64,000 bases of DNA from positions 310,001 through 374,000 of the forward strand of contig MU867061.1 of the NCBI GenBank assembly GCA_033725935.1, in the 5' to 3' direction. The stretch is from Cladorrhinum sp. PSN259 (lineage: Eukaryota; Ascomycota; Sordariomycetes; Sordariales; Podosporaceae). The notes under the pieces were generated by a model. That model worked only from the letters and a program-made list of their open reading frames with translations, searched no databases and had not been told where the DNA came from. Made by a program: the position numbers and the translations under genes. Below, piece by piece: positions 1 through 10,734 of this stretch (the stretch's first letter is position 1; every line of letters starts with the position of its first letter).

Positions 1-495
1 GGATTTCTTGCTCGTTGATCTTCGTCGTGTCGATCATGAGGTACGATACATGTTGCCCACCTCGTACCCCACCACGCCTTGATACGCAGGTGTTCCTTTC
101 ACTTCAGTTTTGACACTCATCAAAAGGGCGGCACGATTCGCGGGTCTATCAACCTGCCGGCACACAGCCTGCACCCGAATATCCCGACGCTTTATTCCGT
201 TCTGAAGTCAGCAAGCGTGCGAAAGGTCGTCTGGTACTGCTGTATGTGACCCTTCCGGCCTTTGCAGAATAATACAGCGCCAGTCATGGCATACAACTGA
301 CATGGGGTGACAGCTTCCTCACGTGGCCGAGGAACCCGTGCCGCCGGCTGGTTCTCCGACTACCTCTCCGATCAGGGCGACGGTGATATGAAAAGCCTGG
401 TACTAGTGAATGGTGTCAAGGGATGGGCGACTGCTGGCCCAGAGTACACGGAGTGGATGGACGGATATGACAAATCCGTGTGGTTGAAGAGCTGA
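1..495 (+). CDS. Rhodanese-domain protein, 3' part (5' end outside window)
   Basis: Three exons can be read: 2-40, 127-241 and 314-495 (TGA at 493-495), joined by GT-AG introns 41-126 and 242-313. The joined frame begins DFLLVDLRR, continues through GGTIRGSINLPA and reaches VRKVVWYC followed by SSSRGRGTRAAGWF, then VLVNGVKGWA and EWMDGYD. This is the pattern of the single-domain rhodanese/Cdc25-like proteins common in ascomycetes. In rhodaneses the active-site loop follows the WYC-type strand, and here its cysteine is in WYCSSS. Such proteins carry sulfur or reduce phosphate- or arsenate-like substrates; the actual substrate cannot be told. The N-terminus lies before base 1, so length and start are unknown. 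The region downstream is decayed, but these exons carry no stop or frameshift, so the gene may be functional. Confidence 0.75.
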
Positions 496-869
496 GCTGC
501 TTCCCTGTGCCAAACTTTCGTAGTACGGATCCGTCGACATTCAATATATAGCGATTGCACGCGTGTCTACGCCGCCCGGCTTGTTGCATGGGTAATCTTG
601 GTGAAGGGCGTGATGGGAATGTGCCGAAGGCTGCAAGACTGGACGGCTGGATATGCGCAGTGACATATCGAAAAGTTTCCTTTTCTGGCACAGCCACGCG
701 TGTTATTTCTTGGCATGCTGGACGGCTTAATAAGATCTACTCCCTGCCTTCCAAGCCAAGCCCATTTTATGTAACTGATCGACCAATTTCGAAATAGGGC
801 GGCGCTGACCTGAGCGACAGATGACACCTTGAGGGAACAGTAACTTGACAATTGTGCCGGGATACGTCT
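496..869. other. Intergenic, no gene seen
   Basis: About 370 bases downstream of the rhodanese gene. Short open frames exist on both strands, but none has a recognisable motif or splice-consistent extension. Confidence 0.5.
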
Positions 870-1045
870 GCCGCCTGAGGGCCATTATTATTATAAGAAG
901 ATAGTCAAGACCGCGCCTTGCTACGTCTGTGGGAACAAGACCAACCCGCTGGCGGTTGTTGGGCCGTACGAGATCCAGACTGAGGATGGCGAGACCTTTT
1001 GGGCTGACGTGATCATCCTTGCTAACGGTTCAAGAGTCGGGAGCT
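870..1045 (+). pseudogene. Fragment resembling a flavin-dependent (Baeyer-Villiger type) monooxygenase
   Basis: A stretch without a start codon reads PEGHYYYKK, then VVGPYEIQTEDGETFWADVI and ILANG. The end matches the strand-turn-strand pattern of FAD/NADPH monooxygenases in which a DG turn is followed by ADVIVLATG. No in-frame flanking exons, FAD-binding GxGxxG or NADPH site are visible nearby. It is therefore best read as a decayed fragment. The family call rests on one motif and could be wrong. Confidence 0.3.
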
Positions 1046-1752
1046 CCTATACTAGATCCCGTGGTAATGATGGGGCAGCATGAAGCAAAACGTCTCAAGC
1101 ATGATTGGGGTCGGGAGGGAACTCGCATTAGCTTAATCATTTTAACCTTGCTTGACTCTATTTTAGCGGTAACTTCTGTACCACCAAGAAAGGCCAAAAT
1201 CCAGGTGAAAACTGAACCCCAAATTAACTCCCTAGATAGACCAACAAGATTACTCAATCCATCCAGCTACCTCTAGTTTAGTATCGTTACGCATTGTATA
1301 TCTCTGTGCAGTCGAGCGAGCCATATTGGGAGCGAGGAAAACAGCGAATTTGCAGCAAGGTAGGGAAAAAAACCGCCATGAAAAATGATCCACAAATGGA
1401 AATTACTTGCAAATTGCCGAGTAATTTGGCCCTCGAACTTGACTTACTTTGACGCAACTTGTCGCATTTGACAGCCCTTGCTCCTGGACCCTGAGGCCGA
1501 CACCGCTCTGGCTTTGGATGCCGGCAAACTTTGTTACAAGTTCAGTGTTTTGCGCCGTCGAAGATTTCCTAGAGCATAAAGCTTCCCTGCAACCCGCCTC
1601 GCTCAAATGCTGCTAATATGCTGTCTGCGTTGTCCATACCAACAACTCTCATATAATAGTGGCACAATACGACTTGAAAGCATACTTCTTTAGAATGCCT
1701 GCTCAGCGCCCCCCCCCGACCGGCACCAAGAGGAGAGCGACCCTGCTGTCGA
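1046..1752. other. Intergenic, no gene seen
   Basis: About 700 AT-leaning bases between the monooxygenase-like scrap and the assembly gap. Nothing recognisable on either strand. Confidence 0.5.
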
Positions 1753-1774
1753 GGGGGGGGGGGGGGGGGGGGGG

Positions 1775-1813
<39 letters not shown>

Positions 1814-1984
1814 CGGGGGGGGGGTGGGGGGGGCGGGGCGGGGGGGGGGCGCNNNNNNNNNNTAAAAAAGGGCCAAAAAACGAATTAAAACCAAAATATT
1901 TTAAAATCCCCGGAAAGCCCCCCCCCCCCCCCCGCCCCCCCCGCCCCCCGCCCCCGCGGCCCCCCCCCCCCCCCCCCCCCCCCC
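1753..1984. other. Assembly gap (10 N) flanked by poly-G and poly-C
   Basis: Bases 1753-1852 are almost pure G, 1853-1862 are N, a short AT-rich stretch follows, and 1918-1984 are almost pure C. G on the left edge and C on the right edge is the pattern expected when reads from both sides fail into the gap and are called as G, as two-colour sequencing chemistry does. The frames of glycine or proline runs here are not genes. The poly-C run directly abuts the first codons of the MFS pseudogene. Confidence 0.8.
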
Positions 1985-3180
1985 GGACGGTGGATATGGA
2001 TGGGTAGTTGACTGCTCGTGTTTTACACTCAACTGCTTCACTTGGGGTGTCACGGCTGTTGGTCTCGGTCCCCCAAACTTCACCACGTCCACCGCTAATC
2101 TTATGTGCTGAGCCCGTAGTCTTACGGCGTTTATCTCTCCCACTACCTGATGTCGAGACGTTTTCATCAAGTGTCGTCCTTGGATTACTGCTTCGTCGGC
2201 GGATTCAACTTTGCTTTCGCGATGCTGGTTGCCCCGTTGGCAACCATCCTAACGCGAGAATTTGGAAAGAGATGGACTTTGTCGATTGGCGCTCTCCTCC
2301 AATGTGGCGGCTACATTGCGGCGTCTTTTGTGGCCGAGGTGTGGCAGCTCTACTTGTCTAAGGGTGCCCTCGTCGGGATGAGTATTGGGTTCATCATCGT
2401 TCCCAGCATGGCAATCTTGTCTCAGTGGTTCTCCGGCAAGAGGAGCATTGCCAATGGACTTTACCTCGGCCGGGTCCGGAGTGGGGGAACATGATTTTCT
2501 GCTGGGGTAATGGAGCAATGATCCGCCAAATTGGTCTCCCCTGGGCGCTGCGCTGAATCGGCATCCTCACGTTCACCGCAAACATGATCGCCACCGTTTT
2601 CATTCGAGACCGAAACCGACATATAAGGCCGCCCCAGCTCGAGTTCGATATCAGGTTAATTCGCAGGTATGAGGTGGTAATGCTCCTGCTATGGGCCTTT
2701 ATCAGCATTTTTGGTTACATCACACTCCTCTTCTCCCTGTCCGATTTTGCCTTGTCGATTGGCCTGTCACCGGCTCAATCTACAGACACAGATAGTAGGC
2801 ATCCTAAATCTCGGTACAGCATTCGGTCGACCGGTAATTGGAATTGTCAGCGATCGGTATCGAAAGATCGAGACTGCAAGGCTTCTCACGTTACTTTGCG
2901 GGATGAGCTGTTTTGCTCTCTGACTGCCAGCTACCAGCTTCAGACTGACCGCGTCTTTCTCGCTCTTGTGCGGCGCAATACTCGGCATTTTCTGGATGGT
3001 TCGTTATTCTGATCAATTACAAAGTACTATATCTCTCACGTTCTAGTGGCCAATAGAAGGGCACAATCGACAGACTATAGGGCCTTTATGTGCCGAAGTG
3101 GTGGGGCTGAAGGATCTTCCTTCTGCATTGTCTCTTTCATGCACGGGGACAAGCCCTCTCACGAATATAGGACTTACTGG
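1983..3180 (+). pseudogene. Monocarboxylate-type MFS transporter, frameshifted
   Basis: The remnant opens with PDGGYGWVV at 1983, the hallmark first-helix motif of fungal monocarboxylate/riboflavin-type MFS transporters. It continues in other frames with SLDYCFVGGFNFAFAMLVAP (from about 2178), LVGMSIGFIIVPSMAILSQW, IATVFIRDRN, LLWAFISIFGYITLLFSL, ILNLGTAFGRPVIGIVSDR (the GRPxxGxxSDR loop) and GPLCAEVVGLKDLPSALSLS near 3090. Frameshifts lie near 2480 and 2800, and there is an in-frame TGA near 2553. Parts of helices are missing, so it cannot make a full 12-helix carrier. The 5' end touches the assembly gap, so part of the damage there may be sequencing error; the frameshifts further in are not near the gap. 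Confidence 0.8.
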
Positions 3181-3199
3181 TACGGTCTCTAGACGAGGT

Positions 3200-3425
3200 T
3201 CAAGTTTGTTGTGAAAGGAAGAAGACTGGGGGGAAGAAGATGGAAGGAGGAATGAATTTAAAGTGGAAGGTTGCCTAGTGGTTCTTGATTATATGCGCCC
3301 AGGGCAAATGCCCTGGCAGCTGGCCTTATCACCACATCTGACGATCGTTGAAGGTATCTTGGTTGTGGGCGTCGTCGTGGCGCCTGCGACCGAGTCGTGC
3401 CTTATCAATCGAGCCACGTATAGAG
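3200..3425 (-). repeat. Degenerate copy of the HNH-gene 5' repeat (copy A)
   Basis: This stretch aligns with the reverse complement of 28798-29075. Shared landmarks, in order, are GTTGTG(A/G)AAGG, TGCCTAGTG, the near-palindrome AGGGCAAATGCCCT, GGCAGCTGGCCTTATCACC and GTGGGCGTCGTC. Differences look mainly like transitions and short deletions. The match covers the upstream region and the start of the HNH-nuclease pseudogene, so this is a broken second copy of that gene or element in inverted orientation. Confidence 0.7.
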
Positions 3426-3676
3426 TGTGTATAATTGTATAATAATTATTCGGGTTATATTTTTTTTTTCCGGTTATGCCCGATAACGCTCCGAATCAAC
3501 AACGAAATGAAGAGGTATTTCGGTCAGTATTACTACCTATCGCGCGAACCAAATATGGCACGAAAAAATCTTCATTTTTGAAGCAGGTGAAAATTGATGA
3601 TAGGTACGAGCACGAAACAAACGGTCTCCATTTCCGACACGAGGAAAAAAAAAGACAAAGGAGCAGGTACATGCAT

Positions 3677-6064
3677 CTATGAGGTTGCTGCCGGTGCTGC
3701 TGGAGTATTTTTAACAGCGACGCCCAGCTTTACGGTAACAACCCGCGAAGTCTCCCTCTCTGCAAACACAAACTCCAACGGGTGGTCGCTCGTATCGGCA
3801 GTCTGGGCGGTGGGAGTGCCCAACTCGAACACCCACTCTTGGTTTGTCGGCGTGCTGTTGCGCAGCACAATGGGATTCTGCAGTCATTTTTTCCTCATTG
3901 TCAGCACACATCTATTAAAAAAAATTTAAACCAAAAGCCGTTGACTTAATATCTGGTAGGGGGGGAGAAAGAAAAAAAAAATAGGGGGGGGGGGGGAGGG
4001 AAGCACACTCACCGTGGCGGCTTCTTCTTTCCCTACACCGTTTATGTTGACCGCGGTGTCCGTGAAGGAGAAATGATCCGAGTTGAATCCCAGCTAGACA
4101 AAGGTTAGTAATGATTCATGTCAGTGGACTCGGCCAATAAACAAGTGGATGAAAAACGAAAAACTCACCTTGACTGTGAGTGTGAATGTTTCGCCGCTGT
4201 CGAGCTCCACCGTCTCACCGTTCTTGACTGGATCATTATCCATAGTGATGGACAATTCTTCCAGGTTCGGCAAGTTGTTTTGCAAGGCTTTCGCCTTGAT
4301 GACATTGTCGATGTCCTGGCCCCTACATGACGTGAAGAGGTCGGCCGCATTCTTGGCAGCACCGGTCATGATAACCGTCACATTCCCGCGCACCCAGGAG
4401 ACGAAGCAGTTGACCAAGGTACTGGTGGTGTTGGGGACGGTTTTGGAGGCGAGCATGAGCTGCGAGAGGATGTCGCCGTAGACGTCGGTGGCGGCTGTCC
4501 CCGACGGCTTCTCGAGAAACTCGACGAACGGCGCGGTGGACTCGTGGAGCGTGTTCTCAAACATGCGGACTGCGCGGCCGCTTTTTTCGCACACGAAGAT
4601 AGTGATCTCGGTTTCGGGGTTGCTGGTGCTGTTGGCGGCGTTGGGGATGTCCCATGTCATTTCCACGCCCAGTGAGCTGACAAACACATCGAGAGTGAAC
4701 GTTTTGTCCACTTTGTCGATAACATCCTGGAAAGATTTCAAAGCCGCGCCATACTTGGCGTCGTCGAGCTTCAAGTTGGCACTGGCCGCTGCCATGGCTA
4801 TGAGGCTGTTGGGGGTGGGGGCAAAGTCATGGGCTGGGTCCTTGATGTCGCAGACGTCCAGCCCCGTAACGCCGCGATATGGGGTAGCGTCGTCCTTGGT
4901 ACCAGGTCTCCGAATCTTCGGATCCTTCGCATCGTATAGGGTTGTTTCGTCCTTGGACTGGATTGCGTTGGCAATGTACTCTTCGAGTGTCTCGGTGCCA
5001 GTGTGGGGGCCGGCGCAGGCATCGGCAATCTTGCCGTCCACCCTCACGAATGCGTGGTTGCCGAATGGCTTGCGTGTCGGGTCGTTGTTATTCTTCAAGA
5101 AGAGTCTATCCGGTGTCTCGGCTATCGGATTGTTGCATTTGGTCTCGGGGTAGCCGACGAGGTAAGTGCTCTTGATAAAGCCGTATGGCCACATGTACAT
5201 CCACTCCGTCTTCAGCGGGGGCCCGAGACCGAGGGCGACTTCGACAATGGCAGCCTGGTCGTAGCAGTTGATCAGGTTGTTTCTTCCAACGCCTTTTACC
5301 CAGCGGCGAAGGTCGAATGACCAGCCTTTATAGCCGTTCGTGAACTTTGGGCTGCCGAAACTGACTGATACATGTGTTAGTTACCATTGTTCTTGATCTC
5401 TACAGGGCAAGGAAGACTTACTCTCGTACTTGTAGCCGAATTTAGAAAAGGCCGCATTGACGACGTAGTCTGTCCAAGTCTGGCCGGTCGTCAAACGCGC
5501 CGGCAGCACCATCTTGCGCAGAAACTGCACAGAAACGACGCCATGAAAGAATGCCGGAAGAGTGTCGCAAAGGGAGTAGAGCTCAAGCCTGGTCACCTGG
5601 ACAATGCTATCATGGCCAGGGATTGCCCATGTCCAGGTGACATCCCCGGCAAAGCCCCATGGGAGGTTGTTCGGAATTGCGTAGCTGGGAGCAAAACCAA
5701 GGACAACTGTGGCACTGCCGGATGGATCCGTGGTCAATGTCTGGTCCAGAATCACCCCGTTGCCAGTCGAGTCTGTGCCAGTGAGTTGAAGGTTACTCTT
5801 CTTTATCAAGTCCCAAACCGTTTGCTCGGACCCGGTGAACTGGAGGGCAAGCCTGACACCCTTGCCTGTATATTTAGCTGCGATGCTCTTGGATGCGGGA
5901 AAGAAGGATCCATCTCCATCCACGATAGGCTCGCTCCCGGGCGCCCCAGACCACACTTGTTGGTTTGCTGACGTGGTATGAACAATGCCTTTGGAGTTCC
6001 GAATGTTCAGCGTCGGTGTCAGGACTTTGATGCTGCTGAGAACGATTCCGGTTGGGTTCGACAT
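3677..6064 (-). CDS. Predicted transglutaminase-like (papain-fold) protein with C-terminal beta domain
   Basis: Four exons, 6064-5422, 5364-4169, 4093-4013 and 3877-3677, keep one frame and give 706 residues; an upstream in-frame ATG at 6091 would add nine. Introns are GT-AG, and intron 2 has a TACTAAC branch site. Around residue 248 is INCYDQAAIVEVALG, around 317 GNHAFVRVDG and around 327 KIADACAGPH. This Cys, His, Asp order and spacing fits the catalytic triad of transglutaminase-like thiol enzymes, so a peptidase or transglutaminase-type activity is inferred. The last about 120 residues alternate short hydrophobic strands and resemble an Ig-like module. No signal peptide or membrane segment is seen. 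A TATATATA box lies at 6134-6141. Intron 3 contains a poly-G/poly-A tract. The exact family is not recognised. Confidence 0.75.
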
Positions 6065-6133
6065 GATGGCGGTTGTTAAGTTGGTACACAAACGGATGCC
6101 GGAGAGTGCAATAAAAATCAGCGGACAATAATT

Positions 6134-6141
6134 TATATATA
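6134..6141 (-). promoter_or_regulatory. TATA-like box of the transglutaminase-like gene
   Basis: TATATATA about 70 bases upstream of the ATG at 6064, the only such element before this gene. Confidence 0.35.
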
Positions 6142-6625
6142 TACTTTGTCAACTCGGCCGATCCGATGAGTGACTTGACGGTTCAATAGTGAGCTTTAAT
6201 CGTGCTGATACCGTGACACGCCAGCCACAAACAAATAGTCTTGGTGCCGTCGGTCCTGCCTGTCTGTCGTTGACGCTTCATCGCATCCACACGATATCCG
6301 CTTGCCTTGATTTGAACCCATCATCGCTTTTCTCAACAGAAAGTGAGACATTCGAGCCATTCTTGAGCGCTTTCTGTGGGCGTTTTTGTTTTTGTGCACT
6401 CTAGAGCGGTCTAGAACGTGAGTTGATGTCTTTTCCCCCCTCTGCTTCCCCACTTAATATGCAGGTTCTTGTCCTTTTCACACACCATTTTCAGCTCCCG
6501 CCTAGCCCCTTGGCTGACCCGAATACAGAGAACCTAGCGATGCAGATTCCTTGTCACCAATCACCAGCTCCGTGTTATAGGTCGACAACCTTTAGCCCCG
6601 CAGATTTGAATGTCTGAGAGCATTA
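6142..6625. other. Intergenic, no gene seen
   Basis: Upstream region of the transglutaminase-like gene. Short frames on both strands lack recognisable features. Confidence 0.5.
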
Positions 6626-6957
6626 CAGTCTGATGCTTAAATGATTGTTAGCCCGGTACCTGCCCCCTAAAAGCAAGAACAGAAACAAGGTACGGAGGCC
6701 AATAAAAACCATAAACCATAAGGTATTAGTACGTAATAGAATATCCAGTATACGTGAAAAGGAGTCATGAATGCATTAACAGAAGCCGAAAAGGCGTAGA
6801 AAAGAGTCAGGAATACATTGATAAAAACTGGATAGACGTAGAATGGAGGCAGGAATGCATTAACAGAAGCTGAATAGACGTATAAATAAGTCAAATAGGC
6901 ATAGGAAAGTCTGAGTTAGGCGTGTACCGCGCTAACAAACATTTAAGCATTAGATTG
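6626..6957 (+). mobile_element. Non-autonomous TA-target DNA transposon (MITE), copy 1
   Basis: The element starts CAGTCTGATGCTTAAATG and ends GCATTAGATTG, flanked by TA on both sides (6624-6625 and 6958-6959). The ends are about 40-bp inverted repeats containing the GCGCGGTAC-type core (GTACCGCGC near the right end). The interior holds two to three units of the 42-bp repeat beginning GAATGCATTAACAGAAGC. There is no coding capacity. It shares ends and interior with copies at 13730, 30728 and 54948. Confidence 0.85.
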
Positions 6958-7291
6958 TATTTTTCCCCGAGGTATTTGTCCTCTATTCAGTATCAGATAC
7001 ATGTAAACAACTTCACTGTGCAGTGCTGAAGCTCTCAGCTATTTTCTCTCGCAAGTGATTTTATCTCGCCTGTTGTTTGGGGTTCAAGTTCATCACGAAC
7101 TGGCTGACCCACTCACTTGACTCATAACCCAATGAAATGGTCGGCCGCGAATGAAAGAGAGCTGCGCCTTCAACCCCGCTTCTCTCGAGGTTGAGAGGCG
7201 TCGTCAAGTTCAGCCGCGGTCGCACTTCAAAGACGTCAACTTCACAATGTCCTCCTCTTCGCCACACGCATGCCCCACCCAAGATTAAATA
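6958..7291. other. Upstream region of the NLR-N/Cdc42-like gene
   Basis: No separate gene seen; a MITE ends at its left border. Confidence 0.5.
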
Positions 7292-9433
7292 ATGGCCGAC
7301 CCCTTGAGCATTGCAGCTTCGGTCGCGGGGCTTGTAGCGACAACAACCAAGATATGCTCGGCACTCTCCGCTTTTGTCTCGGGCGCCATCGATGCTCCGA
7401 GCTCGGCGAGGGCAGCGTTGATCGCTGTGGAAGAGATGCGGCTCGCCCTCGGGATGGTCAAGGATCTCGTCGATACCATCTCCGCCTTGCCTAGCAGACG
7501 GAGGGTGCTGGTGCGGCTCGACCACATCGCCATCACCTTTTCCAACTGCGTGCTCACGCTGTCTGAGCTGGAATCGCTCGTGTGCTTCAGAGACGGCATC
7601 CTGCACCGTTTGAGATGGGCCTGGGGAGAGAAGAAAGTGCTGAAGCTCCTTCCGCGTCTTGAGTCGCAAAAATCGTCGCTGTCATTGATGGTGTCGGTGC
7701 TAACGTGGTAGTCTTTTGATGTCCCTCAGGTTCCCACTGCGTAAATATGAATACTAATATTGCTTGTAACCATTCATTTTAGCCAGTCCGAGGTTGAGGC
7801 ACTCCAAGGCCAAGAAAGGCTGTACTCGGCGGTTGAGTTGATCTTGGAGCGAGCTGACTCGGATTTCACAAGGCGCCTTCAAAGCTTAGATGGCCGTCAG
7901 GGGCTTGCCACGGATGACCGCTCTGTACGGTTCTACGACGCAGATTCTCAGATAGATGCACACAGATTCTCAATCATGACCCAGTCCTTGGGCCCTGCCT
8001 CTTTCCAAAACGAATGCCTCCCGTCGACATCTGCCTCGGATATCAGACTTGAAGCACTCCTGGCCAACCCCCGCGAGTTTGAGAGAATTCTCGAACAATC
8101 ACGAGTGTACTCGCGTGCAAGAGACTCCGGCGATTCTGACATGTCATTTACCAGCTCGGCTGTTCAGTCGCATGCCTGGAGCATGTTGTCGCTGAACGAC
8201 ATTTCCATAGTGGGCGTCTTCCGGCTTCCAGTAACCCTGGACGACATCAACAGTTTTGGACCCGGCCTGACATTTGCAGGTTTGCTGCAAGACCAAATAC
8301 GTGCACCGGGTGGTCCAGTCAGTCTAGATATGCCGCAGGATACAAGTCATGGCGTACCGACAGTATCGCTATCGACGGCGGATACCACTGTTTCTCAAAC
8401 GTCAGGAGGAGTGACAACCGGTGCTGAGGCACATGTCGACCTTGCTCCAGGGACACTGGGTCCTGCGCCGGCTGGGGATGCCGGTGACAGAAAAAGGCCT
8501 GATGTCACGGTGATCGGCAACATTGCCGGCAGCGGCACTTCCACCATCAAGTAAGTCCATCCCTTCGGTTCAGGCATGCATATCAGTAGTATTCTAGTAG
8601 CTGACACCAACAATTCCTCCAGGCTTGTTGCCGTCGGCGACGGAGATAGCTTGAAGCAGGAGACACTCGTGACATATAGAACGGGCAAGTTCCCAAGGGA
8701 ACACGTCCCTACCCCGCTTGACATTTACTCCGTCACATACATGTACGTGACACACAAAAAACAACACACAAGAAGCCATTCTCCAAATCCCCCGCCAAAC
8801 ATGTATTAACTCGAAGCCAACTCTGTTAAATTTGCACAGGATCCACGACGAACCCTACACTTTGTACCTCTACGACACGACCTGCCTAGAAGATCACGAC
8901 CGCTTCCGGCCAGTCTTGTACCCGCAGACGGACGTCTTTCTCATATTCGCACTCATCGGGTCCCAGGATAGCTACGATAACGTCCGAGAGCTGTGGGCAC
9001 CTGAAGTCAGACACCACTGCCCGGGCGTTCCCTTTCTCATCGTCGGTGTATGTAGCAACGACGAGGAGAAGATCCTGGAGCGGGCGCGGACGATGAAACA
9101 GCCCCACACGCGCGAAGACTACAAGCGTATGGGAGACTTCCTAGCGCTCCAGCTCGGCGCCGTGAAGTATATCGAGTGCAACATCTTTACGCAATGGCAT
9201 TTGGACGACGTTTTTGACGAGGTTAGTTCTCCTTTGCTTCTCTCGGAAGCTGAGTGATAAGAGGCTATTGCTAATCTCGTAATGGAAAAAATCTTTGTTT
9301 CTAGGCAATTTTGGCTGCCCTTGAACCACCGCGGCGGAAGAAGCGATGGCAGCGGCGCTCGTGGAGGGCGGGTTTTCTAAGGACTGTGGATGAAACAGAG
9401 GAGTGGCGAGTGATCTCCGGGCAAAAAATATGA
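7292..9433 (+). CDS. Fusion of fungal NLR-type N-terminal domain and a degenerate Cdc42/Rho-like domain
   Basis: Five exons (7292-7707, 7783-8550, 8623-8742, 8840-9221, 9305-9433) join in frame to 604 residues. Residues 1-140 start MADPLSIAASVAGLVATTTK, the typical opening of the fungal STAND/NLR N-terminal domain. A linker of about 250 residues follows. Residues 395-575 align along their length with Cdc42/Rho: KLVAVGDG, TGKFPREHVPT, IHDEPYTL, RPVLYPQTDVFL, HHCPGVPFLIVG, GAVKYIEC and VFDEAILAALEPP. The nucleotide motifs are broken: the P-loop GxxGKT is GDGDSLKQ, DTAGQE is DTTCLE (position 61 is Leu), TQxD is VCSND and ECSA is ECNI. The CAAX box is replaced by a basic tail ending SGQKI. A non-GTP-cycling Rho mimic or decoy is inferred. 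Domain calls are firm; the function is unknown. Confidence 0.85.
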
Positions 9434-10472
9434 ACTATCAGGAGGAAATTGGTTTTACAAGTCATTATCTTACGTACGCCTAACGCTTGAAAGCAGGGGT
9501 GTTGATAATACAAGATGCCAACTCATGGTCTCTCTATATATATTTCTGCTTATGATTACTATAACGCCGGACTTCTGCTTCAATTTTGTCTTTTTTTTTA
9601 CTCCTAACAGCTAGCGATACATTTCCTCAGGATTTCTGGTTGCGACAGGAGACCTGCCACCTTTTTAATAGAAAAACTACCTAGTACTAATCTGTATGTT
9701 TGAAGAAAGTGCTTCATGCAAGTAATCAGCACAGATAAGAGCTATCTTCACGCACCATCTTGTGACCCAGATAGAAACCTCTCATAAAGTCTGGAGTCTG
9801 CCGAGTCCAGCACCACCCCCTGAATATCATCAAGAAACGCTCGATTGACCATAAACCGGGAATGGATATTTCCAGCCTAGACTGGAGACTGATATGGCTG
9901 TCCTACGACACCGAGACCATCAGGCGAAGGCTCCTGGTACCCAAAGTCATCATCACTTTAAACCTAGCAGACAACTCCTAGTCCTAGACGATATCCAATA
10001 ACCGAAGTATAATCAGGCGCAACAACTCAGAACGGATTTGGCTAAGAAAGTCGTTATCCGGGATTACTATAGAGGTAACCCTTGAACGCGAGAGAAGAAA
10101 AAAAAGGGCATAAGGGCATTTCTTAGATCTTTATTTCGTTAGTGTAGTTATACCGTTGGTGTCTGTTGTTATTGATGGGTGTAGGTCACGGTAGTGGCGG
10201 AAGTACATCAATACCTTATACTAGGCGGAGTATAAAGGTTAAAGATCGGCTGATGAAACCACCTGACAAAAGCAGAGACGTTTTCTAGACGTCAAGTGGG
10301 GCATCAAGAAAAGATTTGTCAGGGAAAATAAAGCCTCTTTTTGTTTATTCATGAATTCATCGTTTCATCTCGATGAAGGACCCGATCCCGCTCGAGCTAT
10401 GTGACAACAACACACTTCCTCACATTTACCGCGAGTTGATGGATTGCGACTCATCCAAACCCACTCTGCCAA
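9434..10472. other. Intergenic, no gene seen
   Basis: About 1 kb with no open frame of note. Its right end borders a BTB-gene fragment, so part may be decayed sequence of that paralogue. Confidence 0.5.
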
Positions 10473-10734
10473 ATGGACGCCTACGATTTCACCAACAGCA
10501 CAAATGACCTGAACAAGTTACTGTGCGGAGTTTTCCGAGTCGGCACTACGTTCTGTCATGGACACGCAATGTTGTTCGCCCTAGGGTAAGCTCGAGTCGT
10601 TCTTATAGAATGTTGGAAGTGCCGGTCATTGGGATACGGGCTGGCTGACTGAGGATTATAGTAGAAAGTTGAAGGAGAGGCGGGTCCTGCTAGGTAAAGA
10701 TACTGCTTCGATAGACTCATGCGCACTTCTGTGA
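10473..10734 (+). pseudogene. C-terminal fragment of a BTB-protein paralogue
   Basis: The end of this stretch reads GWLTEDYSRKLKERRVLLG, matching GWLTGEHEKRLKERRVLLG at the C-terminus of the minus-strand BTB gene 500 bases away. The preceding part (LNKLLCGVFRVGTTFCHGHA) matches the same position of that gene more weakly, with a likely intron (GTAAGC near 10585) between the two parts. A stop TGA lies at 10732-10734. No BTB domain precedes it. It is a truncated duplicate in inverted orientation. Confidence 0.6.

Noticed and set aside
1659..2170. Poly-Gly and poly-Pro frames around the N gap
   Set aside because: Products of homopolymer artefact, not coding sequence.
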